Source: Euperipatoides rowelli | Taxonomy: Eukaryota > Onychophora > Udeonychophora > Euonychophora > Peripatopsidae | DNA length: 11,094 nucleotides | Reading direction: 5' to 3' (one strand) | NCBI GenBank assembly: GCA_003024985.2 | Contig: PXIH01S0026934.1 | In this document: positions 1 through 8,305 of the stretch, in pieces | How positions within the stretch are numbered: position 1 is the stretch's first letter | Layout of the letters: every line of letters begins with the position of its first letter | Program-made: the position numbers and the translations under genes | Notes under the pieces: generated by a model | Database searches by the model: none | What the model was told of the DNA's origin: nothing | Seen by the model: only the letters and a program-made list of their open reading frames with translations

Positions 1-634
1 TGTGGAGTGGTAGCATCCACATTTTCGAAAAATAGGTGGAAAGGGTTAAACATGTAATTTGTTGTGGTTTTTGCTAAGACATTGAAGGCAACAAAACTGA
101 TGTCTTATGTAAAGCAGAGATGATTGATTGAAGGAAGTGTCAATGTTGATTTATTTTACAATTATCATAGTGTAAAAAAAAAAAAACAGTTTTATATTTA
201 CTTAGTTATTTCATCTGATAATTCATTATGCAAATACTAAGATCCTAGACATACTGTACATAGTTTTATCTTTGAAAGGTAAATATTTTTTACTTACCTA
301 AAACGTGTATGCAAACACACTCGAAGCAATGATATTTAAAAAAATAATAAAATATGACCGTGACCTATGTATTAATTTCATTTTTTAATAACTTTTTTAT
401 TAACCAAATTATATTACTTTTATAGTAATTTTCTTTAAAATTAATTCATTAAAAAAAAAATCTAATTTGTGTGATCTTTTAAAGCATTTTTTAATGACAG
501 GTAAGAAACATTGACAAATCTAGATATTAATTAAAATCAAATATCAATTTATTTATTTTTTCACAGATAAATAGACAAGTACTTGCTTAACTATTATTTA
601 TCACCTGTTATAAAATTAAAAGTCTTACTGATCT
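1..634. other. AT-rich stretch without recognisable gene
   Basis: No open frame of useful length, no RNA gene and no transposon terminus is visible here. It contains homopolymer A runs (for example near 174-186) and scattered AT-rich sequence. A 6-bp hairpin (TGTGGA 1-6 with TCCACA 16-21) sits at the very start and is probably incidental. The segment ends at the proposed left flank of the hAT element, TGATCT at 629-634. Confidence 0.6.
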
Positions 635-650
635 CAGGCTCCCACTAGGT
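635..650 (+). repeat. hAT left terminal inverted repeat
   Basis: CAGGCTCCCACTAGGT pairs in inverted orientation with 8375-8391. It is followed by TTTTGTGCTAAAAAAAGTTG and AAAAGTG(AC)-type subterminal motifs up to about 700. TGATCT lies directly outside. Confidence 0.65.
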
Positions 651-852
651 TTTGTGCTAAAAAAAGTTGAAAAAATTAACTAAAAGTGTGAAAAAGTGAC
701 AATATATTGACAAACAAATCCATCTATAATCTATATGCTATAAAGTTGCATGATTTACATTTTTAGTAATTTTGGTGCCTATTTTAAGAGCCTCAGTATG
801 CAAATGATGGGATGACTTAATTATACTAGAATTTTGATTAAAACAAGTCATT

Positions 853-1451
853 TGCAATATATTTAGGGCAGCCATATGTTCAAAGTGAAAATCCAGTACA
901 GTAAGCTGTGTGTATGGGGGGGATTCTGGGGCATTTATCCCCCCCCCCCCAGCAGAATAAAGGGAGCAGAGGGGGTAAACCTAAATATTTTTTTTTATTG
1001 TTTAGGATTTTTTTATGAATGTACAAAAATCACTACAGGTCATAGCCTATTGCTGATGTTTTACCGTATCATCCATATGGTCTTTATGGAGTACAACAGC
1101 ATTCTGTCTCTTTTATCAGTCCACTGTGCAATTCATTAATGAGAATATATGTTCTGCATTTGCATTATTGTTTGGAATAGAAAAATAGAACTCTATTTGT
1201 AAAACAAATTGATTGTTGTATATTGTCATATTGATTTTAAATGTTTATTTTCATTCCTCAACAGAGGTTTTATTGCATAAAAAAGTTTAAATTAAAAAAA
1301 AAAAACCCTACCAAAAAATGAGATGGGCAAATGTTTCAGAATACAGGATTTTGGCATGATTATTGCATTCTTTCCAGGACAAGTTTTTTAATGCTCCAAT
1401 CAGGGACAATCCTGGATTTCCAGGATATATGGCAACCCTAAATATATTGCA
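853..1451. mobile_element. 599-bp inverted-repeat MITE, superfamily unassigned
   Basis: The ends form a 25-bp inverted repeat. TGCAATATATTTAGGG (853-868) is perfectly complementary to 1436-1451. After a 2-base mismatch the pairing continues with GCCATAT (871-877) against ATATGGC (1427-1433). No coding capacity is seen. The interior has a C12 run (939-950) between G-rich patches, and a near-terminal CCTGGATTTCCAGG palindrome at 1411-1424. No clean target-site duplication is visible: the left flank ends GTCATT and the right flank begins TTCATC. The superfamily therefore cannot be assigned. It sits in what would be the 3' region of the hAT element, so it probably inserted later than that element. 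Confidence 0.72.
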
Positions 1452-1550
1452 TTCATCACTGGCATTTTATGCTTTGTTTAATGAATTCTAATTTTTTTCA
1501 TTTATTAATAACTTTTCAGCATTAAAATTTACANCACACNAAAAAGTGAA

Positions 1551-2862
1551 CTAATCAACATACATTAAAGTATAACAATTTAAATTACAATTCTGTATTA
1601 TTGTATACAGTTTTTGTTTGACTATAGCACTATTTTTCCCCCCAAAATGTTGCCGAGTAGGTTGGAACATCTCTAAGATAGTGTTGTGAATTTTCTCAAT
1701 TTCTACACCTTGAACTTGCTCTTTTCTCTTTACCGCTGCAATATCAAGCATTGCTTGTGCAATTTCAATTGAAACAAAATCCTTTTTTTCAATGCCACTT
1801 TCAGTTTTGATTTGCTTCATTAAATAATTTGTTAGACACAGCTCGTTTATCTTCATAATTTTTCTTTGCCTTCTTTAAATCTTTTTCAAAATCTTCAATT
1901 TTTTGTCTTACCTTTTCTACTTCTTTAATTTCTCATTTACTTCATCAAGTCTTTTTTTCCTTCCCTTTTCCTTTTTTCAGCTTCTTCTTTTTTATGTTTT
2001 TGCTCTTCCAGGTGCTGAATATAGTTTTTGTGAGCATTATGAGCCATTATTAATAGTTCTATGTTAATTGGAACCAATTCCAACTTATTTATTAATTTCT
2101 TAATGCCGTCTGCAATTGTCAGTCGGGCAACCGACTTTCTTACCGACATAGATGGCTTATCCTGTTAGAATACTGACAGATCTTGAAAATTTTCTTTCCA
2201 CATCTACACTTCTATGTGAAAATGTCAAGCATGCCTTGACTACTCGAGCGATATTATGGTATTTGATATTTCCCATACTATTTCTTATTGATCCATGAAG
2301 CAGCTCATCAATGTAAGCAGCAACACCTTCAGTATCTCATTAAGTACATGTATAAGAGGTTCTTGATGCTGGAAAGTTCCAGTGTGTACAGAAAATATGT
2401 AAGCAACTGATACAACAAAGTGGACCTCTGCTTTTTTGCTTGGAAATCTTAGAGCCCGAGCAATGGTCATATACTTATTGCATTTGTTCATATTATTTGG
2501 ATCCTTTTGGGGAATTATATAGTATAAAAAAATATGCCATCAAAGCACCCCACTGCCGAATTACCCTTTTGGCAGAATCATGAACAACTACCAGTTCATC
2601 ATTACTTAACCAGTACCTTAACATTGTTTGCAATTCTTTTCTTCCATCATAATTTGTAGTTTCATCATAAATCAGTGTATATTCTACCAACTGTGCTTCA
2701 AGCAGCATAATTTTCCTGAAGTAAAAACCAAGTGCTTCAGTTATTAAATAGCTCAACTTTGTAGCTGCAACAGTCATTCCTTCTGGAGTATTGCTTCAAA
2801 TGTATTCACTATTCCTTCACATGATGCTGCTGACATGTTCGAAACAACATTTTTCATACCCT
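1551..2862 (-). pseudogene. Decayed hAT transposase, catalytic and C-terminal part
   Basis: This minus-strand gene is spread over at least five frames. Reading downward: about 2862-2777 holds a segment with SAASCEGIVNTFEAIL; 2777-2493 begins with TKLSYLITEALGFYF and carries YDETTN (Asp codon 2664-2666), fitting the first catalytic Asp of hAT enzymes. Soon after VVVHDSAKR the frame jumps to RQWGALMAYFF, so a large middle piece (expected to include the second catalytic Asp) appears deleted. 2491-2285 has HFVVSVAYIFSVHTGTFQHQ. A segment ending near 2160 contains VVKACLTFSHRSVDVERKFS, which matches the hAT C-terminal dimerisation motif. 2149-1937 and about 1900-1551 encode a Lys/Glu-rich coiled-coil tail. 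A transposase excises and inserts its element; this copy cannot. Family assignment is from recalled conserved motifs, not a search. Confidence 0.82.
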
Positions 2863-3504
2863 TGGTCTGTCGGTTCACTAATTTGTTTGAATTATATATT
2901 TAAATCTCCATATTTGTTTAATTGCAGGAAATATTCTACCACGCATGTCTTAAATTTTAAAGTTGGACTACGCAGTATAAAAATCTCAATTACCACAATT
3001 ATTGCACAGTCTAGAGCACTTGGTCTGTCGGTTCATCTAATTTGTTTGAATTATATATAAATCTCCTTATTTGTTTAATTGCAGGAAATGTTCTACCACA
3101 CATGTCTTAAATTTTAAAGTTGGACTACGCAGTATAAAAATCTCAATTACCGCAATTATTGTACAGTCTAGAGTCCTTGGTCTGTCAGTTCACCTAATTT
3201 GTTTGAAATATATATTTAAATCTCCTTATTTGTTTAATTTCAGTTATTTGGATTTATTTCTTTGACTGACTGGTGATATTACTTCTTATCCAATGCTTGC
3301 CTATACTATAAGTGATGCTTTTTCTGTTTTTTCTCGCTGTTGCAGGAAATGTTCTAACATGCCTGTCTTAAATTTTAAAGTTGGACTACACAGTATAAAA
3401 ATCTCAATTACCGCAATTATTGTACAGTCTAGAGCCCTTGGTCTGTCAGTTCACCTAATTTGTTTGAATTATATATTTAAATCTCCTTATTTGTTTTATT
3501 GCAG
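2861..3504 (+). repeat. Tandem array of about 157-bp modules at the LINE 5' end
   Basis: The motif CTTGGTCTGTC(G/A)GTTCA recurs at 2861, 3019, 3176 and 3437. If modules are taken to start at GAAAT(G/A)TTCT, there is a 67-bp partial (2861-2927) and three full modules: 2928-3084 (157 bp), 3085-3243 (159 bp) and 3346-3504 (159 bp). A 102-bp unrelated segment (3244-3345) lies before the last one. Copies are roughly 95 percent alike by eye. Each module ends in a T-rich stretch plus CAG (for example TTTGTTTAATTGCAG). The unit is not consistently a multiple of three, so the short open frames crossing it are not a repeated protein. Its position just before ORF2 resembles the promoter monomers known in the 5' UTR of mouse L1; that role is inferred. 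Confidence 0.93.
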
Positions 3505-3616
3505 GTATATTGTTTTATTTATTTACGTTATATATAAATTATATTCTGCAATTATTAATTGGTGAACGCGTCAGATTTAAAATCCAGTTGTGTTATTTCG
3601 TGAGAAAATTGTTTTT

Positions 3617-4495
3617 AACTCTATTCTTGCCCCTTCTTCAAATGATGAATATAATGATGTTTGTCCTCCCACTGAAACAAGAAATAATGAAATTTTGCCT
3701 TTGTATGAAACATAGCCATTAAATAATATGAAAACAATGTTGTACATAAATGCAGGAGAGATTGGAAATAAAGAGACAGAAATCAAATATATTTTGCAAC
3801 ACAAACTTCCGATTTTGTTCTCTATAACAAAAACATGGCTAAGAGATAGTTTTGAACAAACAAGTACTTAACAAAAGATTATGGTTTCTATTCAAATGAG
3901 CATTCTTCTCATAAGGGAGGAGGAGTTATTGTGTTTTACAGTTTGAGGATAAATTTTGAACCTGTTATGATTGATACTTTGAACAAGAAATTAATTGGTT
4001 CTCTTGTCTTTTTAATCATAAACTAAATCTTGTTGCTTTGTTTTATAGATCCCCTACTAATACTCATCAAAATGATTTAAATTTACTTTATAGTTTTATG
4101 GCAGGCTATAGTTATTTTACTGAATCTCATTATCATAATTTGATCCTCATTGGTGACTTAAATATGCCAGATATAGATTGGAGACATTGTCTGTTAAGGG
4201 ATGTAATCTTTTTTCCTTATCGATCCTGGATTTTTTTATTAACTAGAGGTATGTCTCAGCTGATTCAAAGCTCTACTAGAATCAGGGGGGGGGGGGTGAC
4301 TCCCTATCTTTGTTAGATGTTATTTTTACTAATAATATTAATGTTTTCAAAAATATAAATTATTTGGAGCCAATAAGTAGAAGTGATCTCCTGGTATTGG
4401 AGTTAGAATTTGATCATAAATATACTATGTTACAGAATCATGATTATTTTGAGCAGTATATATTTTCTGAAATGAATACTTCTAAACTACAATAG
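3617..4495 (+). pseudogene. LINE ORF2, AP-endonuclease domain (broken)
   Basis: The domain that would nick target DNA to prime reverse transcription is recognisable across several frames. An upstream Ser/Asn-rich lead-in starts at 3617 and stops before 3713. From 3728, LYINAGEIGNKETE matches the N-terminal endonuclease pattern. KTWL at 3830-3841 replaces the usual ETWL, losing the catalytic Glu. After a stop and frame change, TKDYGFYSNEHSSHKGGGV continues it. Another shift leads into ALFYRSPTNTH and GDLNMPDIDW (4152-4181), a strong CR1/L2 signature. A G12 run at 4285-4296 shifts the frame before SLLDVIFTNN. The usual SDH near the end reads SDL (Leu codon 4388-4390), losing the catalytic His. 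The family motifs are clear, and the copy is certainly inactive. Confidence 0.87.
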
Positions 4496-5251
4496 GAACT
4501 TCAATTGATTCCTTATGATAAATATAGACCTTCTATGTGTTGGATAAATTTTACAATGACATTCTTGTTCAAATTCGTAATTTGATGTCTATTTGAATTC
4601 CGAAGACAAAAATAAGAGTTTTCCATAGAACTAGCTTTCACTGGCTTACATTAGAACTTAAAATACTTAAAAAGAAAAAAAAAACTAATTTGTTTTGTAT
4701 TTATAAGAATAACCCAAATAACGAAAATTTAATCGTTATAAAATAGTTAGAAACAAAGTTGTCAAAATAACCAGAGATAATAAAAGAAAATTTCTACCGA
4801 TTTAAATTATGTTTACCGTTATTATAATTTCTTAAATAATAGAGATGTTACTAGTATTGAACGTGTGGTATCTGAAGGTAAATTAATAACTGATAGAAAA
4901 GAAATGAGAATATATTTGCAGACTATTTTAATACATCTGTGACATATTTGAATTTTGTATTTGACCCTCCTTTCCTTGTTGACCAATTGATCAACGTGAA
5001 TGAATCAATAATTTTTGATATTATATCTCATCTTGAACCTAAAAGATCTATGGGAACAGATGAGATCTGTAATATTATGATTAAAACCTTTCCTACTAGT
5101 TTTACACAATTCTTTAACATTCTTTCTTTCTAGATCATTAAATACAGGTTAGATCCCTTTATCCTGGAAATATACTTTGATTTCTTCCATTTTTTAAAAG
5201 GATAATACTGCAGATTTAAACTGTTACAGACCTAAAAGTGTGACTAACGCC

Positions 5252-5940
5252 TTAACCCTTTAGCTGCATACTGTGAATGAAGGTTTGTTCCCAATTTGCG
5301 TCACTATTTAGACTATTTTGACATATTTAGTTTATTATATAAAACAGCTAAATTCTTTTTGAAATTTGAAATGTTATACATCATTGGAAAGATAATTAAA
5401 TGCCCTACAATAATCTGTAATTGATGATTAATTTATTTTTTATTTTGTATACAAAAACTAAATCTAGCGATCTATTAAAAAATGGAAAAAAAAATGACAT
5501 TTTTTTCCCCCTAATGCTAACATTTGTTAATTTTATCATATTTTGTTGCTAATTTTGTTATAAATCTAAAATAAGTGAATAAATAATTTTCAGAATGTAA
5601 TAAAATATGTGAATTTTCAAAGAGATACTATTACGACCAGCGCGGGAGTTTGTAAAGGCAGTCAATGATGAAAACCTACTGTCTGCAGCCATTTACTGTA
5701 TATTATTTTATGTTTACAAATAGCAACATTTAAAATTATATTCTGTAAATTAACATATTTATATTGATTAATTATTATTTAGAAAACATAAAAATATATT
5801 AATTAGGTATTTAAAAGTTATTAAACTGAAAAAAAAAGTAAATATTAATATTTCTCATTAAGACGTTTTTAAACGTCTTCCACAAAACTGGAACTGTCTG
5901 TGAAACCGGCAATAAATGTCTTCCGCAAATAAGGGGTTAA
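5252..5940. mobile_element. piggyBac-type MITE (681 bp, 5256-5936) with TTAA duplication
   Basis: TTAA occurs at both edges (5252-5255 and 5937-5940), the hallmark target duplication of piggyBac elements. The ends are inverted: CCCTTTAGCTGC at the left, and CCCCTTATTTGC reading in from the right on the minus strand. Nine of twelve positions match, starting with CCC as in known piggyBac families. No transposase is encoded. A 20-base near-palindrome, AAGACGTTT-TT-AAACGTCTT (5860-5879), lies 57 bp inside the right end. The insertion point is within the LINE RT domain. Removing the element plus one TTAA rejoins the coding frame with no lost or gained base, as expected for a precise TTAA insertion. 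Confidence 0.87.
5860..5879. repeat. Near-perfect palindrome in the piggyBac MITE
   Basis: AAGACGTTT (5860-5868) pairs with AAACGTCTT (5871-5879) around a TT centre. A subterminal palindrome of this kind could be a transposase-binding site or simply a hairpin. Nothing else in the sequence decides its role. Confidence 0.6.
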
Positions 5941-7142
5941 GTAAGATTATCAAAAGAAAGATTGTTGTTATGATGCCTATATTAAAGAAATATATACATG
6001 AGAAACAGCATGGTTTCCGTGGAGGTTTCTCCATGGAAACATGTCTGTTTAATTCTATTAATGACTGGACTCTTTTGCGTGACCAGGGTAATAGTATTAG
6101 TATTGTTTTTTTTTTATTTAACCCGGGCATTTGACATGGTACCCATTGACTCATTACTGGGAAAACTAATTTCTTTCTCTTGTAATAATAAATTTGTTAA
6201 ATGGTTATAATGTTTTCTAATAGATAGACCTTATAGAGTTAGGTTAGGCCAAATTTTATCTGACATACATTATTCAAACAGAGGGTTAGCCTACCCCAGG
6301 GCACGGTTTTGTCCCCATTGTTGTTCAATTTTTTTGCCTCTGAATTACATTATCATCAGTTTTCTGGCATTAACAGCTATGCCGATAATCTGAAAAACTA
6401 TTCGATTAGTAATACTTTATATGATTGCTTGAAATTTCAAGATGACATAAATTTTGTTGCTTCTTGGATGAAGTTAAATGACATAACTATAAATGTCGCA
6501 AAACTAAATATTTACATCTTGGACCTAAAAAAGTATTGTATGATTTTACATTAGATAATAAAATTATCCCTCAAGTGTATCACTTTAATGATTTGACAGT
6601 CATTTGACTTTTTCTTTGAAGGCAGATAAACTTGCAGCTAAATTATATAAACGTTTCTATCAGCTGTTTGGCATCTTTTCTTTCTTTGATGTGGTGATTT
6701 TTAAAGTTATTTATAAGGGATATCTACAGCCTTTAGTCGATTATTGCAATACTGCAAACTACATTAATAACATAACAGATCGTCATAAACTAAATCAATT
6801 TTTTAGGCATATAACTAGAAAAATTAATGGTTTTTCTTATCTTCCCTGCATTGATGTATACATAGTGTATATTAAGAGATTATGCCATTATAACTCCTGA
6901 ACAATGTACTTTCAGAGGGGAGTTGATTTTTATTTTTAAACAGGTTGTTCCACTATCATCAGTTATACTTTTAAACTGCATACCTCCTTTTCTAAAACTA
7001 GAGTTAGACATTCCTTTATTACAATACATATGATTGGATATTGGAACTCTCTGCCTAATGTTGTTATAATGCAGCAAAACTTTATTGGTTTTAAAAGGGC
7101 TCTAGACGGTTTTCTTTATAGTGATTCTAAATTTAATAGTCT

Positions 7143-7430
7143 AATATAGGTACAAAAGTCTCAGACTTATATTCTGCTCTTATCGCAGCATCTATAATTG
7201 TAGTGCACAATATTAGAGTTTAACATGCAGTGTGTTTACATTACCACTTTCGCTTCTTGTATTGTTTGATGTTTAGCACTTAATTTCAAATGTGTGTTTT
7301 CAACATGCTTTGCATATCAATATGTTGAGAAATGGACTGAAATCCTTTGGTAATGTTCAGTGTTTGACAACATATCTGACAGAAAGCTGTTGTCTGTCCT
7401 TTTTCAACCAAGATGACATTATCTAGCTAA
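7143..7430 (-). pseudogene. hAT transposase N-terminal zinc-finger remnant
   Basis: On the minus strand, 7408-7289 translates to a 40-residue segment containing VEKGQTTAFCQICCQTLNIT followed by SISQHIDMQ and a further His. The spacing Cys-x2-Cys ... His ... His resembles the BED-type DNA-binding finger at the N terminus of hAT transposases. A neighbouring frame just upstream reads SSWLKK, as often precedes such fingers. A frame change after the finger continues with LKLSAKHQTIQEAK. A less certain segment, IIDAAIRAEYKSETF, runs down to about 7143, against the LINE stop codon. It lies on the same strand as, and upstream in gene order of, the 1551-2862 remnant, with the LINE between them. The finger call is moderate; membership in the same gene is inferred. 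Confidence 0.58.
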
Positions 7431-7439
7431 AAGCATCCT

Positions 7440-8304
7440 TGCTATTCAAACAGTCTAATAAAAAAGAACATTTTCCCATATCCATTTGTGGGCTGGGGCT
7501 TTAGTTAAACTTTGCCTTGCAATTAGATAGACTAGCTGTAACTTTCTATGTGAATAAATCCTAATAATAATTGAGTTTGATTTATTCACTCTATTAAAAA
7601 AAAGGCTATTACTGAAGCGATAGGCAACATTGAGTAAACTAAGTTTAATAGGAGAGGTGTTAAAAAGTTTCAACTATGGAATCAAAATGGCTCATTATCT
7701 ATTTCTAATGTCAGGGATTTACTAAAATAAATAATAAAATAATAACGCATAAATGAAGGTAGCATAGATTATAGTACAATATTGATTCACATACAGTAGA
7801 TTAACAATTACTAAAAGCATGTAATTGCAGATAGACATTTTGTAAATCAACCAATTTAAATTAACTAACTGCCATTAGTTCTACAACCTTTACTACCGTT
7901 TAAGTAGCTTCAGATGCAAGGGTCGCTACACTTTTTCAAGCTGTTGACAATATCATTCTCAGTGCTGAAATCAATGAGATAACTGAGTAGTCATCTTCTT
8001 TTTATCCAGGGATACCAATCAAAGCTAGCCAATCAGAAACTATTATAATTATTTATATATAAAGAAGCTTCACAACAAAATATTAAGGAGAAATGGAGTG
8101 GGAAATGCAATCAGAGTTGACTACTGTACATAAGCACAACATTTTTTTTTAATATACATTATGTTCTAATAAATTTTTGAGCCTACGATCAAAGTGATTA
8201 CTTTCTTGTTCAGCTTTGACTTGCAAATGGCTATGCCTTTAGCACCTAAATAAAAAATATTTTTTCCATTAGCATTTCAGAACTGGGCATGAAGTCTTTT
8301 TAAA
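7440..8304. other. Non-coding part of the hAT block (possible transposase upstream region)
   Basis: No convincing coding remnant is found. If the hAT model is right, this is the region 5' of the minus-strand transposase gene. It holds a perfect 11-bp hairpin (GTGAATAAATC 7550-7560 with GATTTATTCAC 7579-7589, 18-base loop). It also holds two CCAATCA boxes (8015 and 8029) followed by TATATATAAAG at 8054-8064 on the plus strand. The latter resembles a promoter, but only a 16-codon frame follows at 8094, and AT-rich DNA produces TATA matches easily. Confidence 0.4.
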
Positions 8305-8305
8305 C

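Larger units (their letters stand above)
2861..7149 (+). mobile_element. CR1/L2-type LINE retrotransposon, degenerate
   Basis: A non-LTR retrotransposon: 5' module array (2861-3504), then a broken ORF2 with an AP-endonuclease domain and a reverse transcriptase ending at a stop at 7147-7149. Diagnostic motifs include LPQGTVLSPLLF at 6291, YADN at 6378-6389 and WNSLP at 7042-7056 in the C-terminal region, typical of the CR1/L2/Jockey group. Without the 681-bp MITE, the ORF2 remnant is about 2.85 kb, the normal size for this group. No separate ORF1 is recognisable. The 5' boundary is set where the module array meets transposase sequence. The 3' boundary is uncertain by some tens of bases, and no 3' tail repeat or target duplication is clear. 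It lies antisense within the hAT transposase gene. Confidence 0.88.
4496..7149 (+). pseudogene. LINE ORF2, reverse transcriptase and C-terminal region (broken, MITE-interrupted)
   Basis: Order along the strand: a basic linker (4540-4800) and a pre-RT segment (4810-5130, with DYFNTSV and a frame containing FDIISHLEPKRSMGTDEI). Next comes the start of the RT core, CYRPKSVTN at 5222-5248. The MITE at 5256-5936 interrupts it. The core resumes with SKIIKRKIVVMMPILKKYI and KQHGFRGGFSMET (near 6002-6040). Motif A reads YLTRAFDMV; the catalytic Asp expected at codon 6115-6117 is Tyr. LPQGTVLSPLLFNFF starts at 6291. The catalytic box is YADN (6378-6389) rather than YADD. The thumb and C-terminal part include YLQPLVDYCNTA, an RxITRKINGF region and WNSLP (7042-7056), ending at TAG 7147-7149. 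At least six frameshifts or stops are present. The enzyme would copy its own RNA at the nicked target; this one cannot. Confidence 0.9.

Noticed and set aside
355-366. TGACCGTGACCT resembling nuclear-receptor half-sites
   Set aside because: Short, imperfect spacing and no gene nearby; expected by chance.
876-1139. 87-codon plus-strand frame
   Set aside because: It lies inside the 599-bp MITE and reads through the C12 run; the composition is not protein-like.
2861-3504. CRISPR-like repeat array
   Set aside because: Modules are about 157 bp and near-identical throughout, without short repeats separated by unique spacers, and the context is eukaryotic.
2791-3565. Open frames repeating FKVGLRSIKISIT and LGLSVHLICLNYIF
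   Set aside because: They are translations of the tandem DNA modules. The unit length (157-159 bp) does not hold a single frame and the frames restart in each copy, so no repeated protein is supported.
3617-7149. Retroviral or LTR-element origin of the reverse transcriptase
   Set aside because: The RT is linked to an upstream AP-endonuclease with GDLNMPDIDW and a downstream WNSLP region, which is LINE architecture; no LTR, protease, integrase or envelope remnants are seen.
7455-7673. 72-codon minus-strand frame upstream of the hAT zinc finger
   Set aside because: No hAT-like or other recognisable motif; it is compatible with chance open frame in AT-rich DNA.
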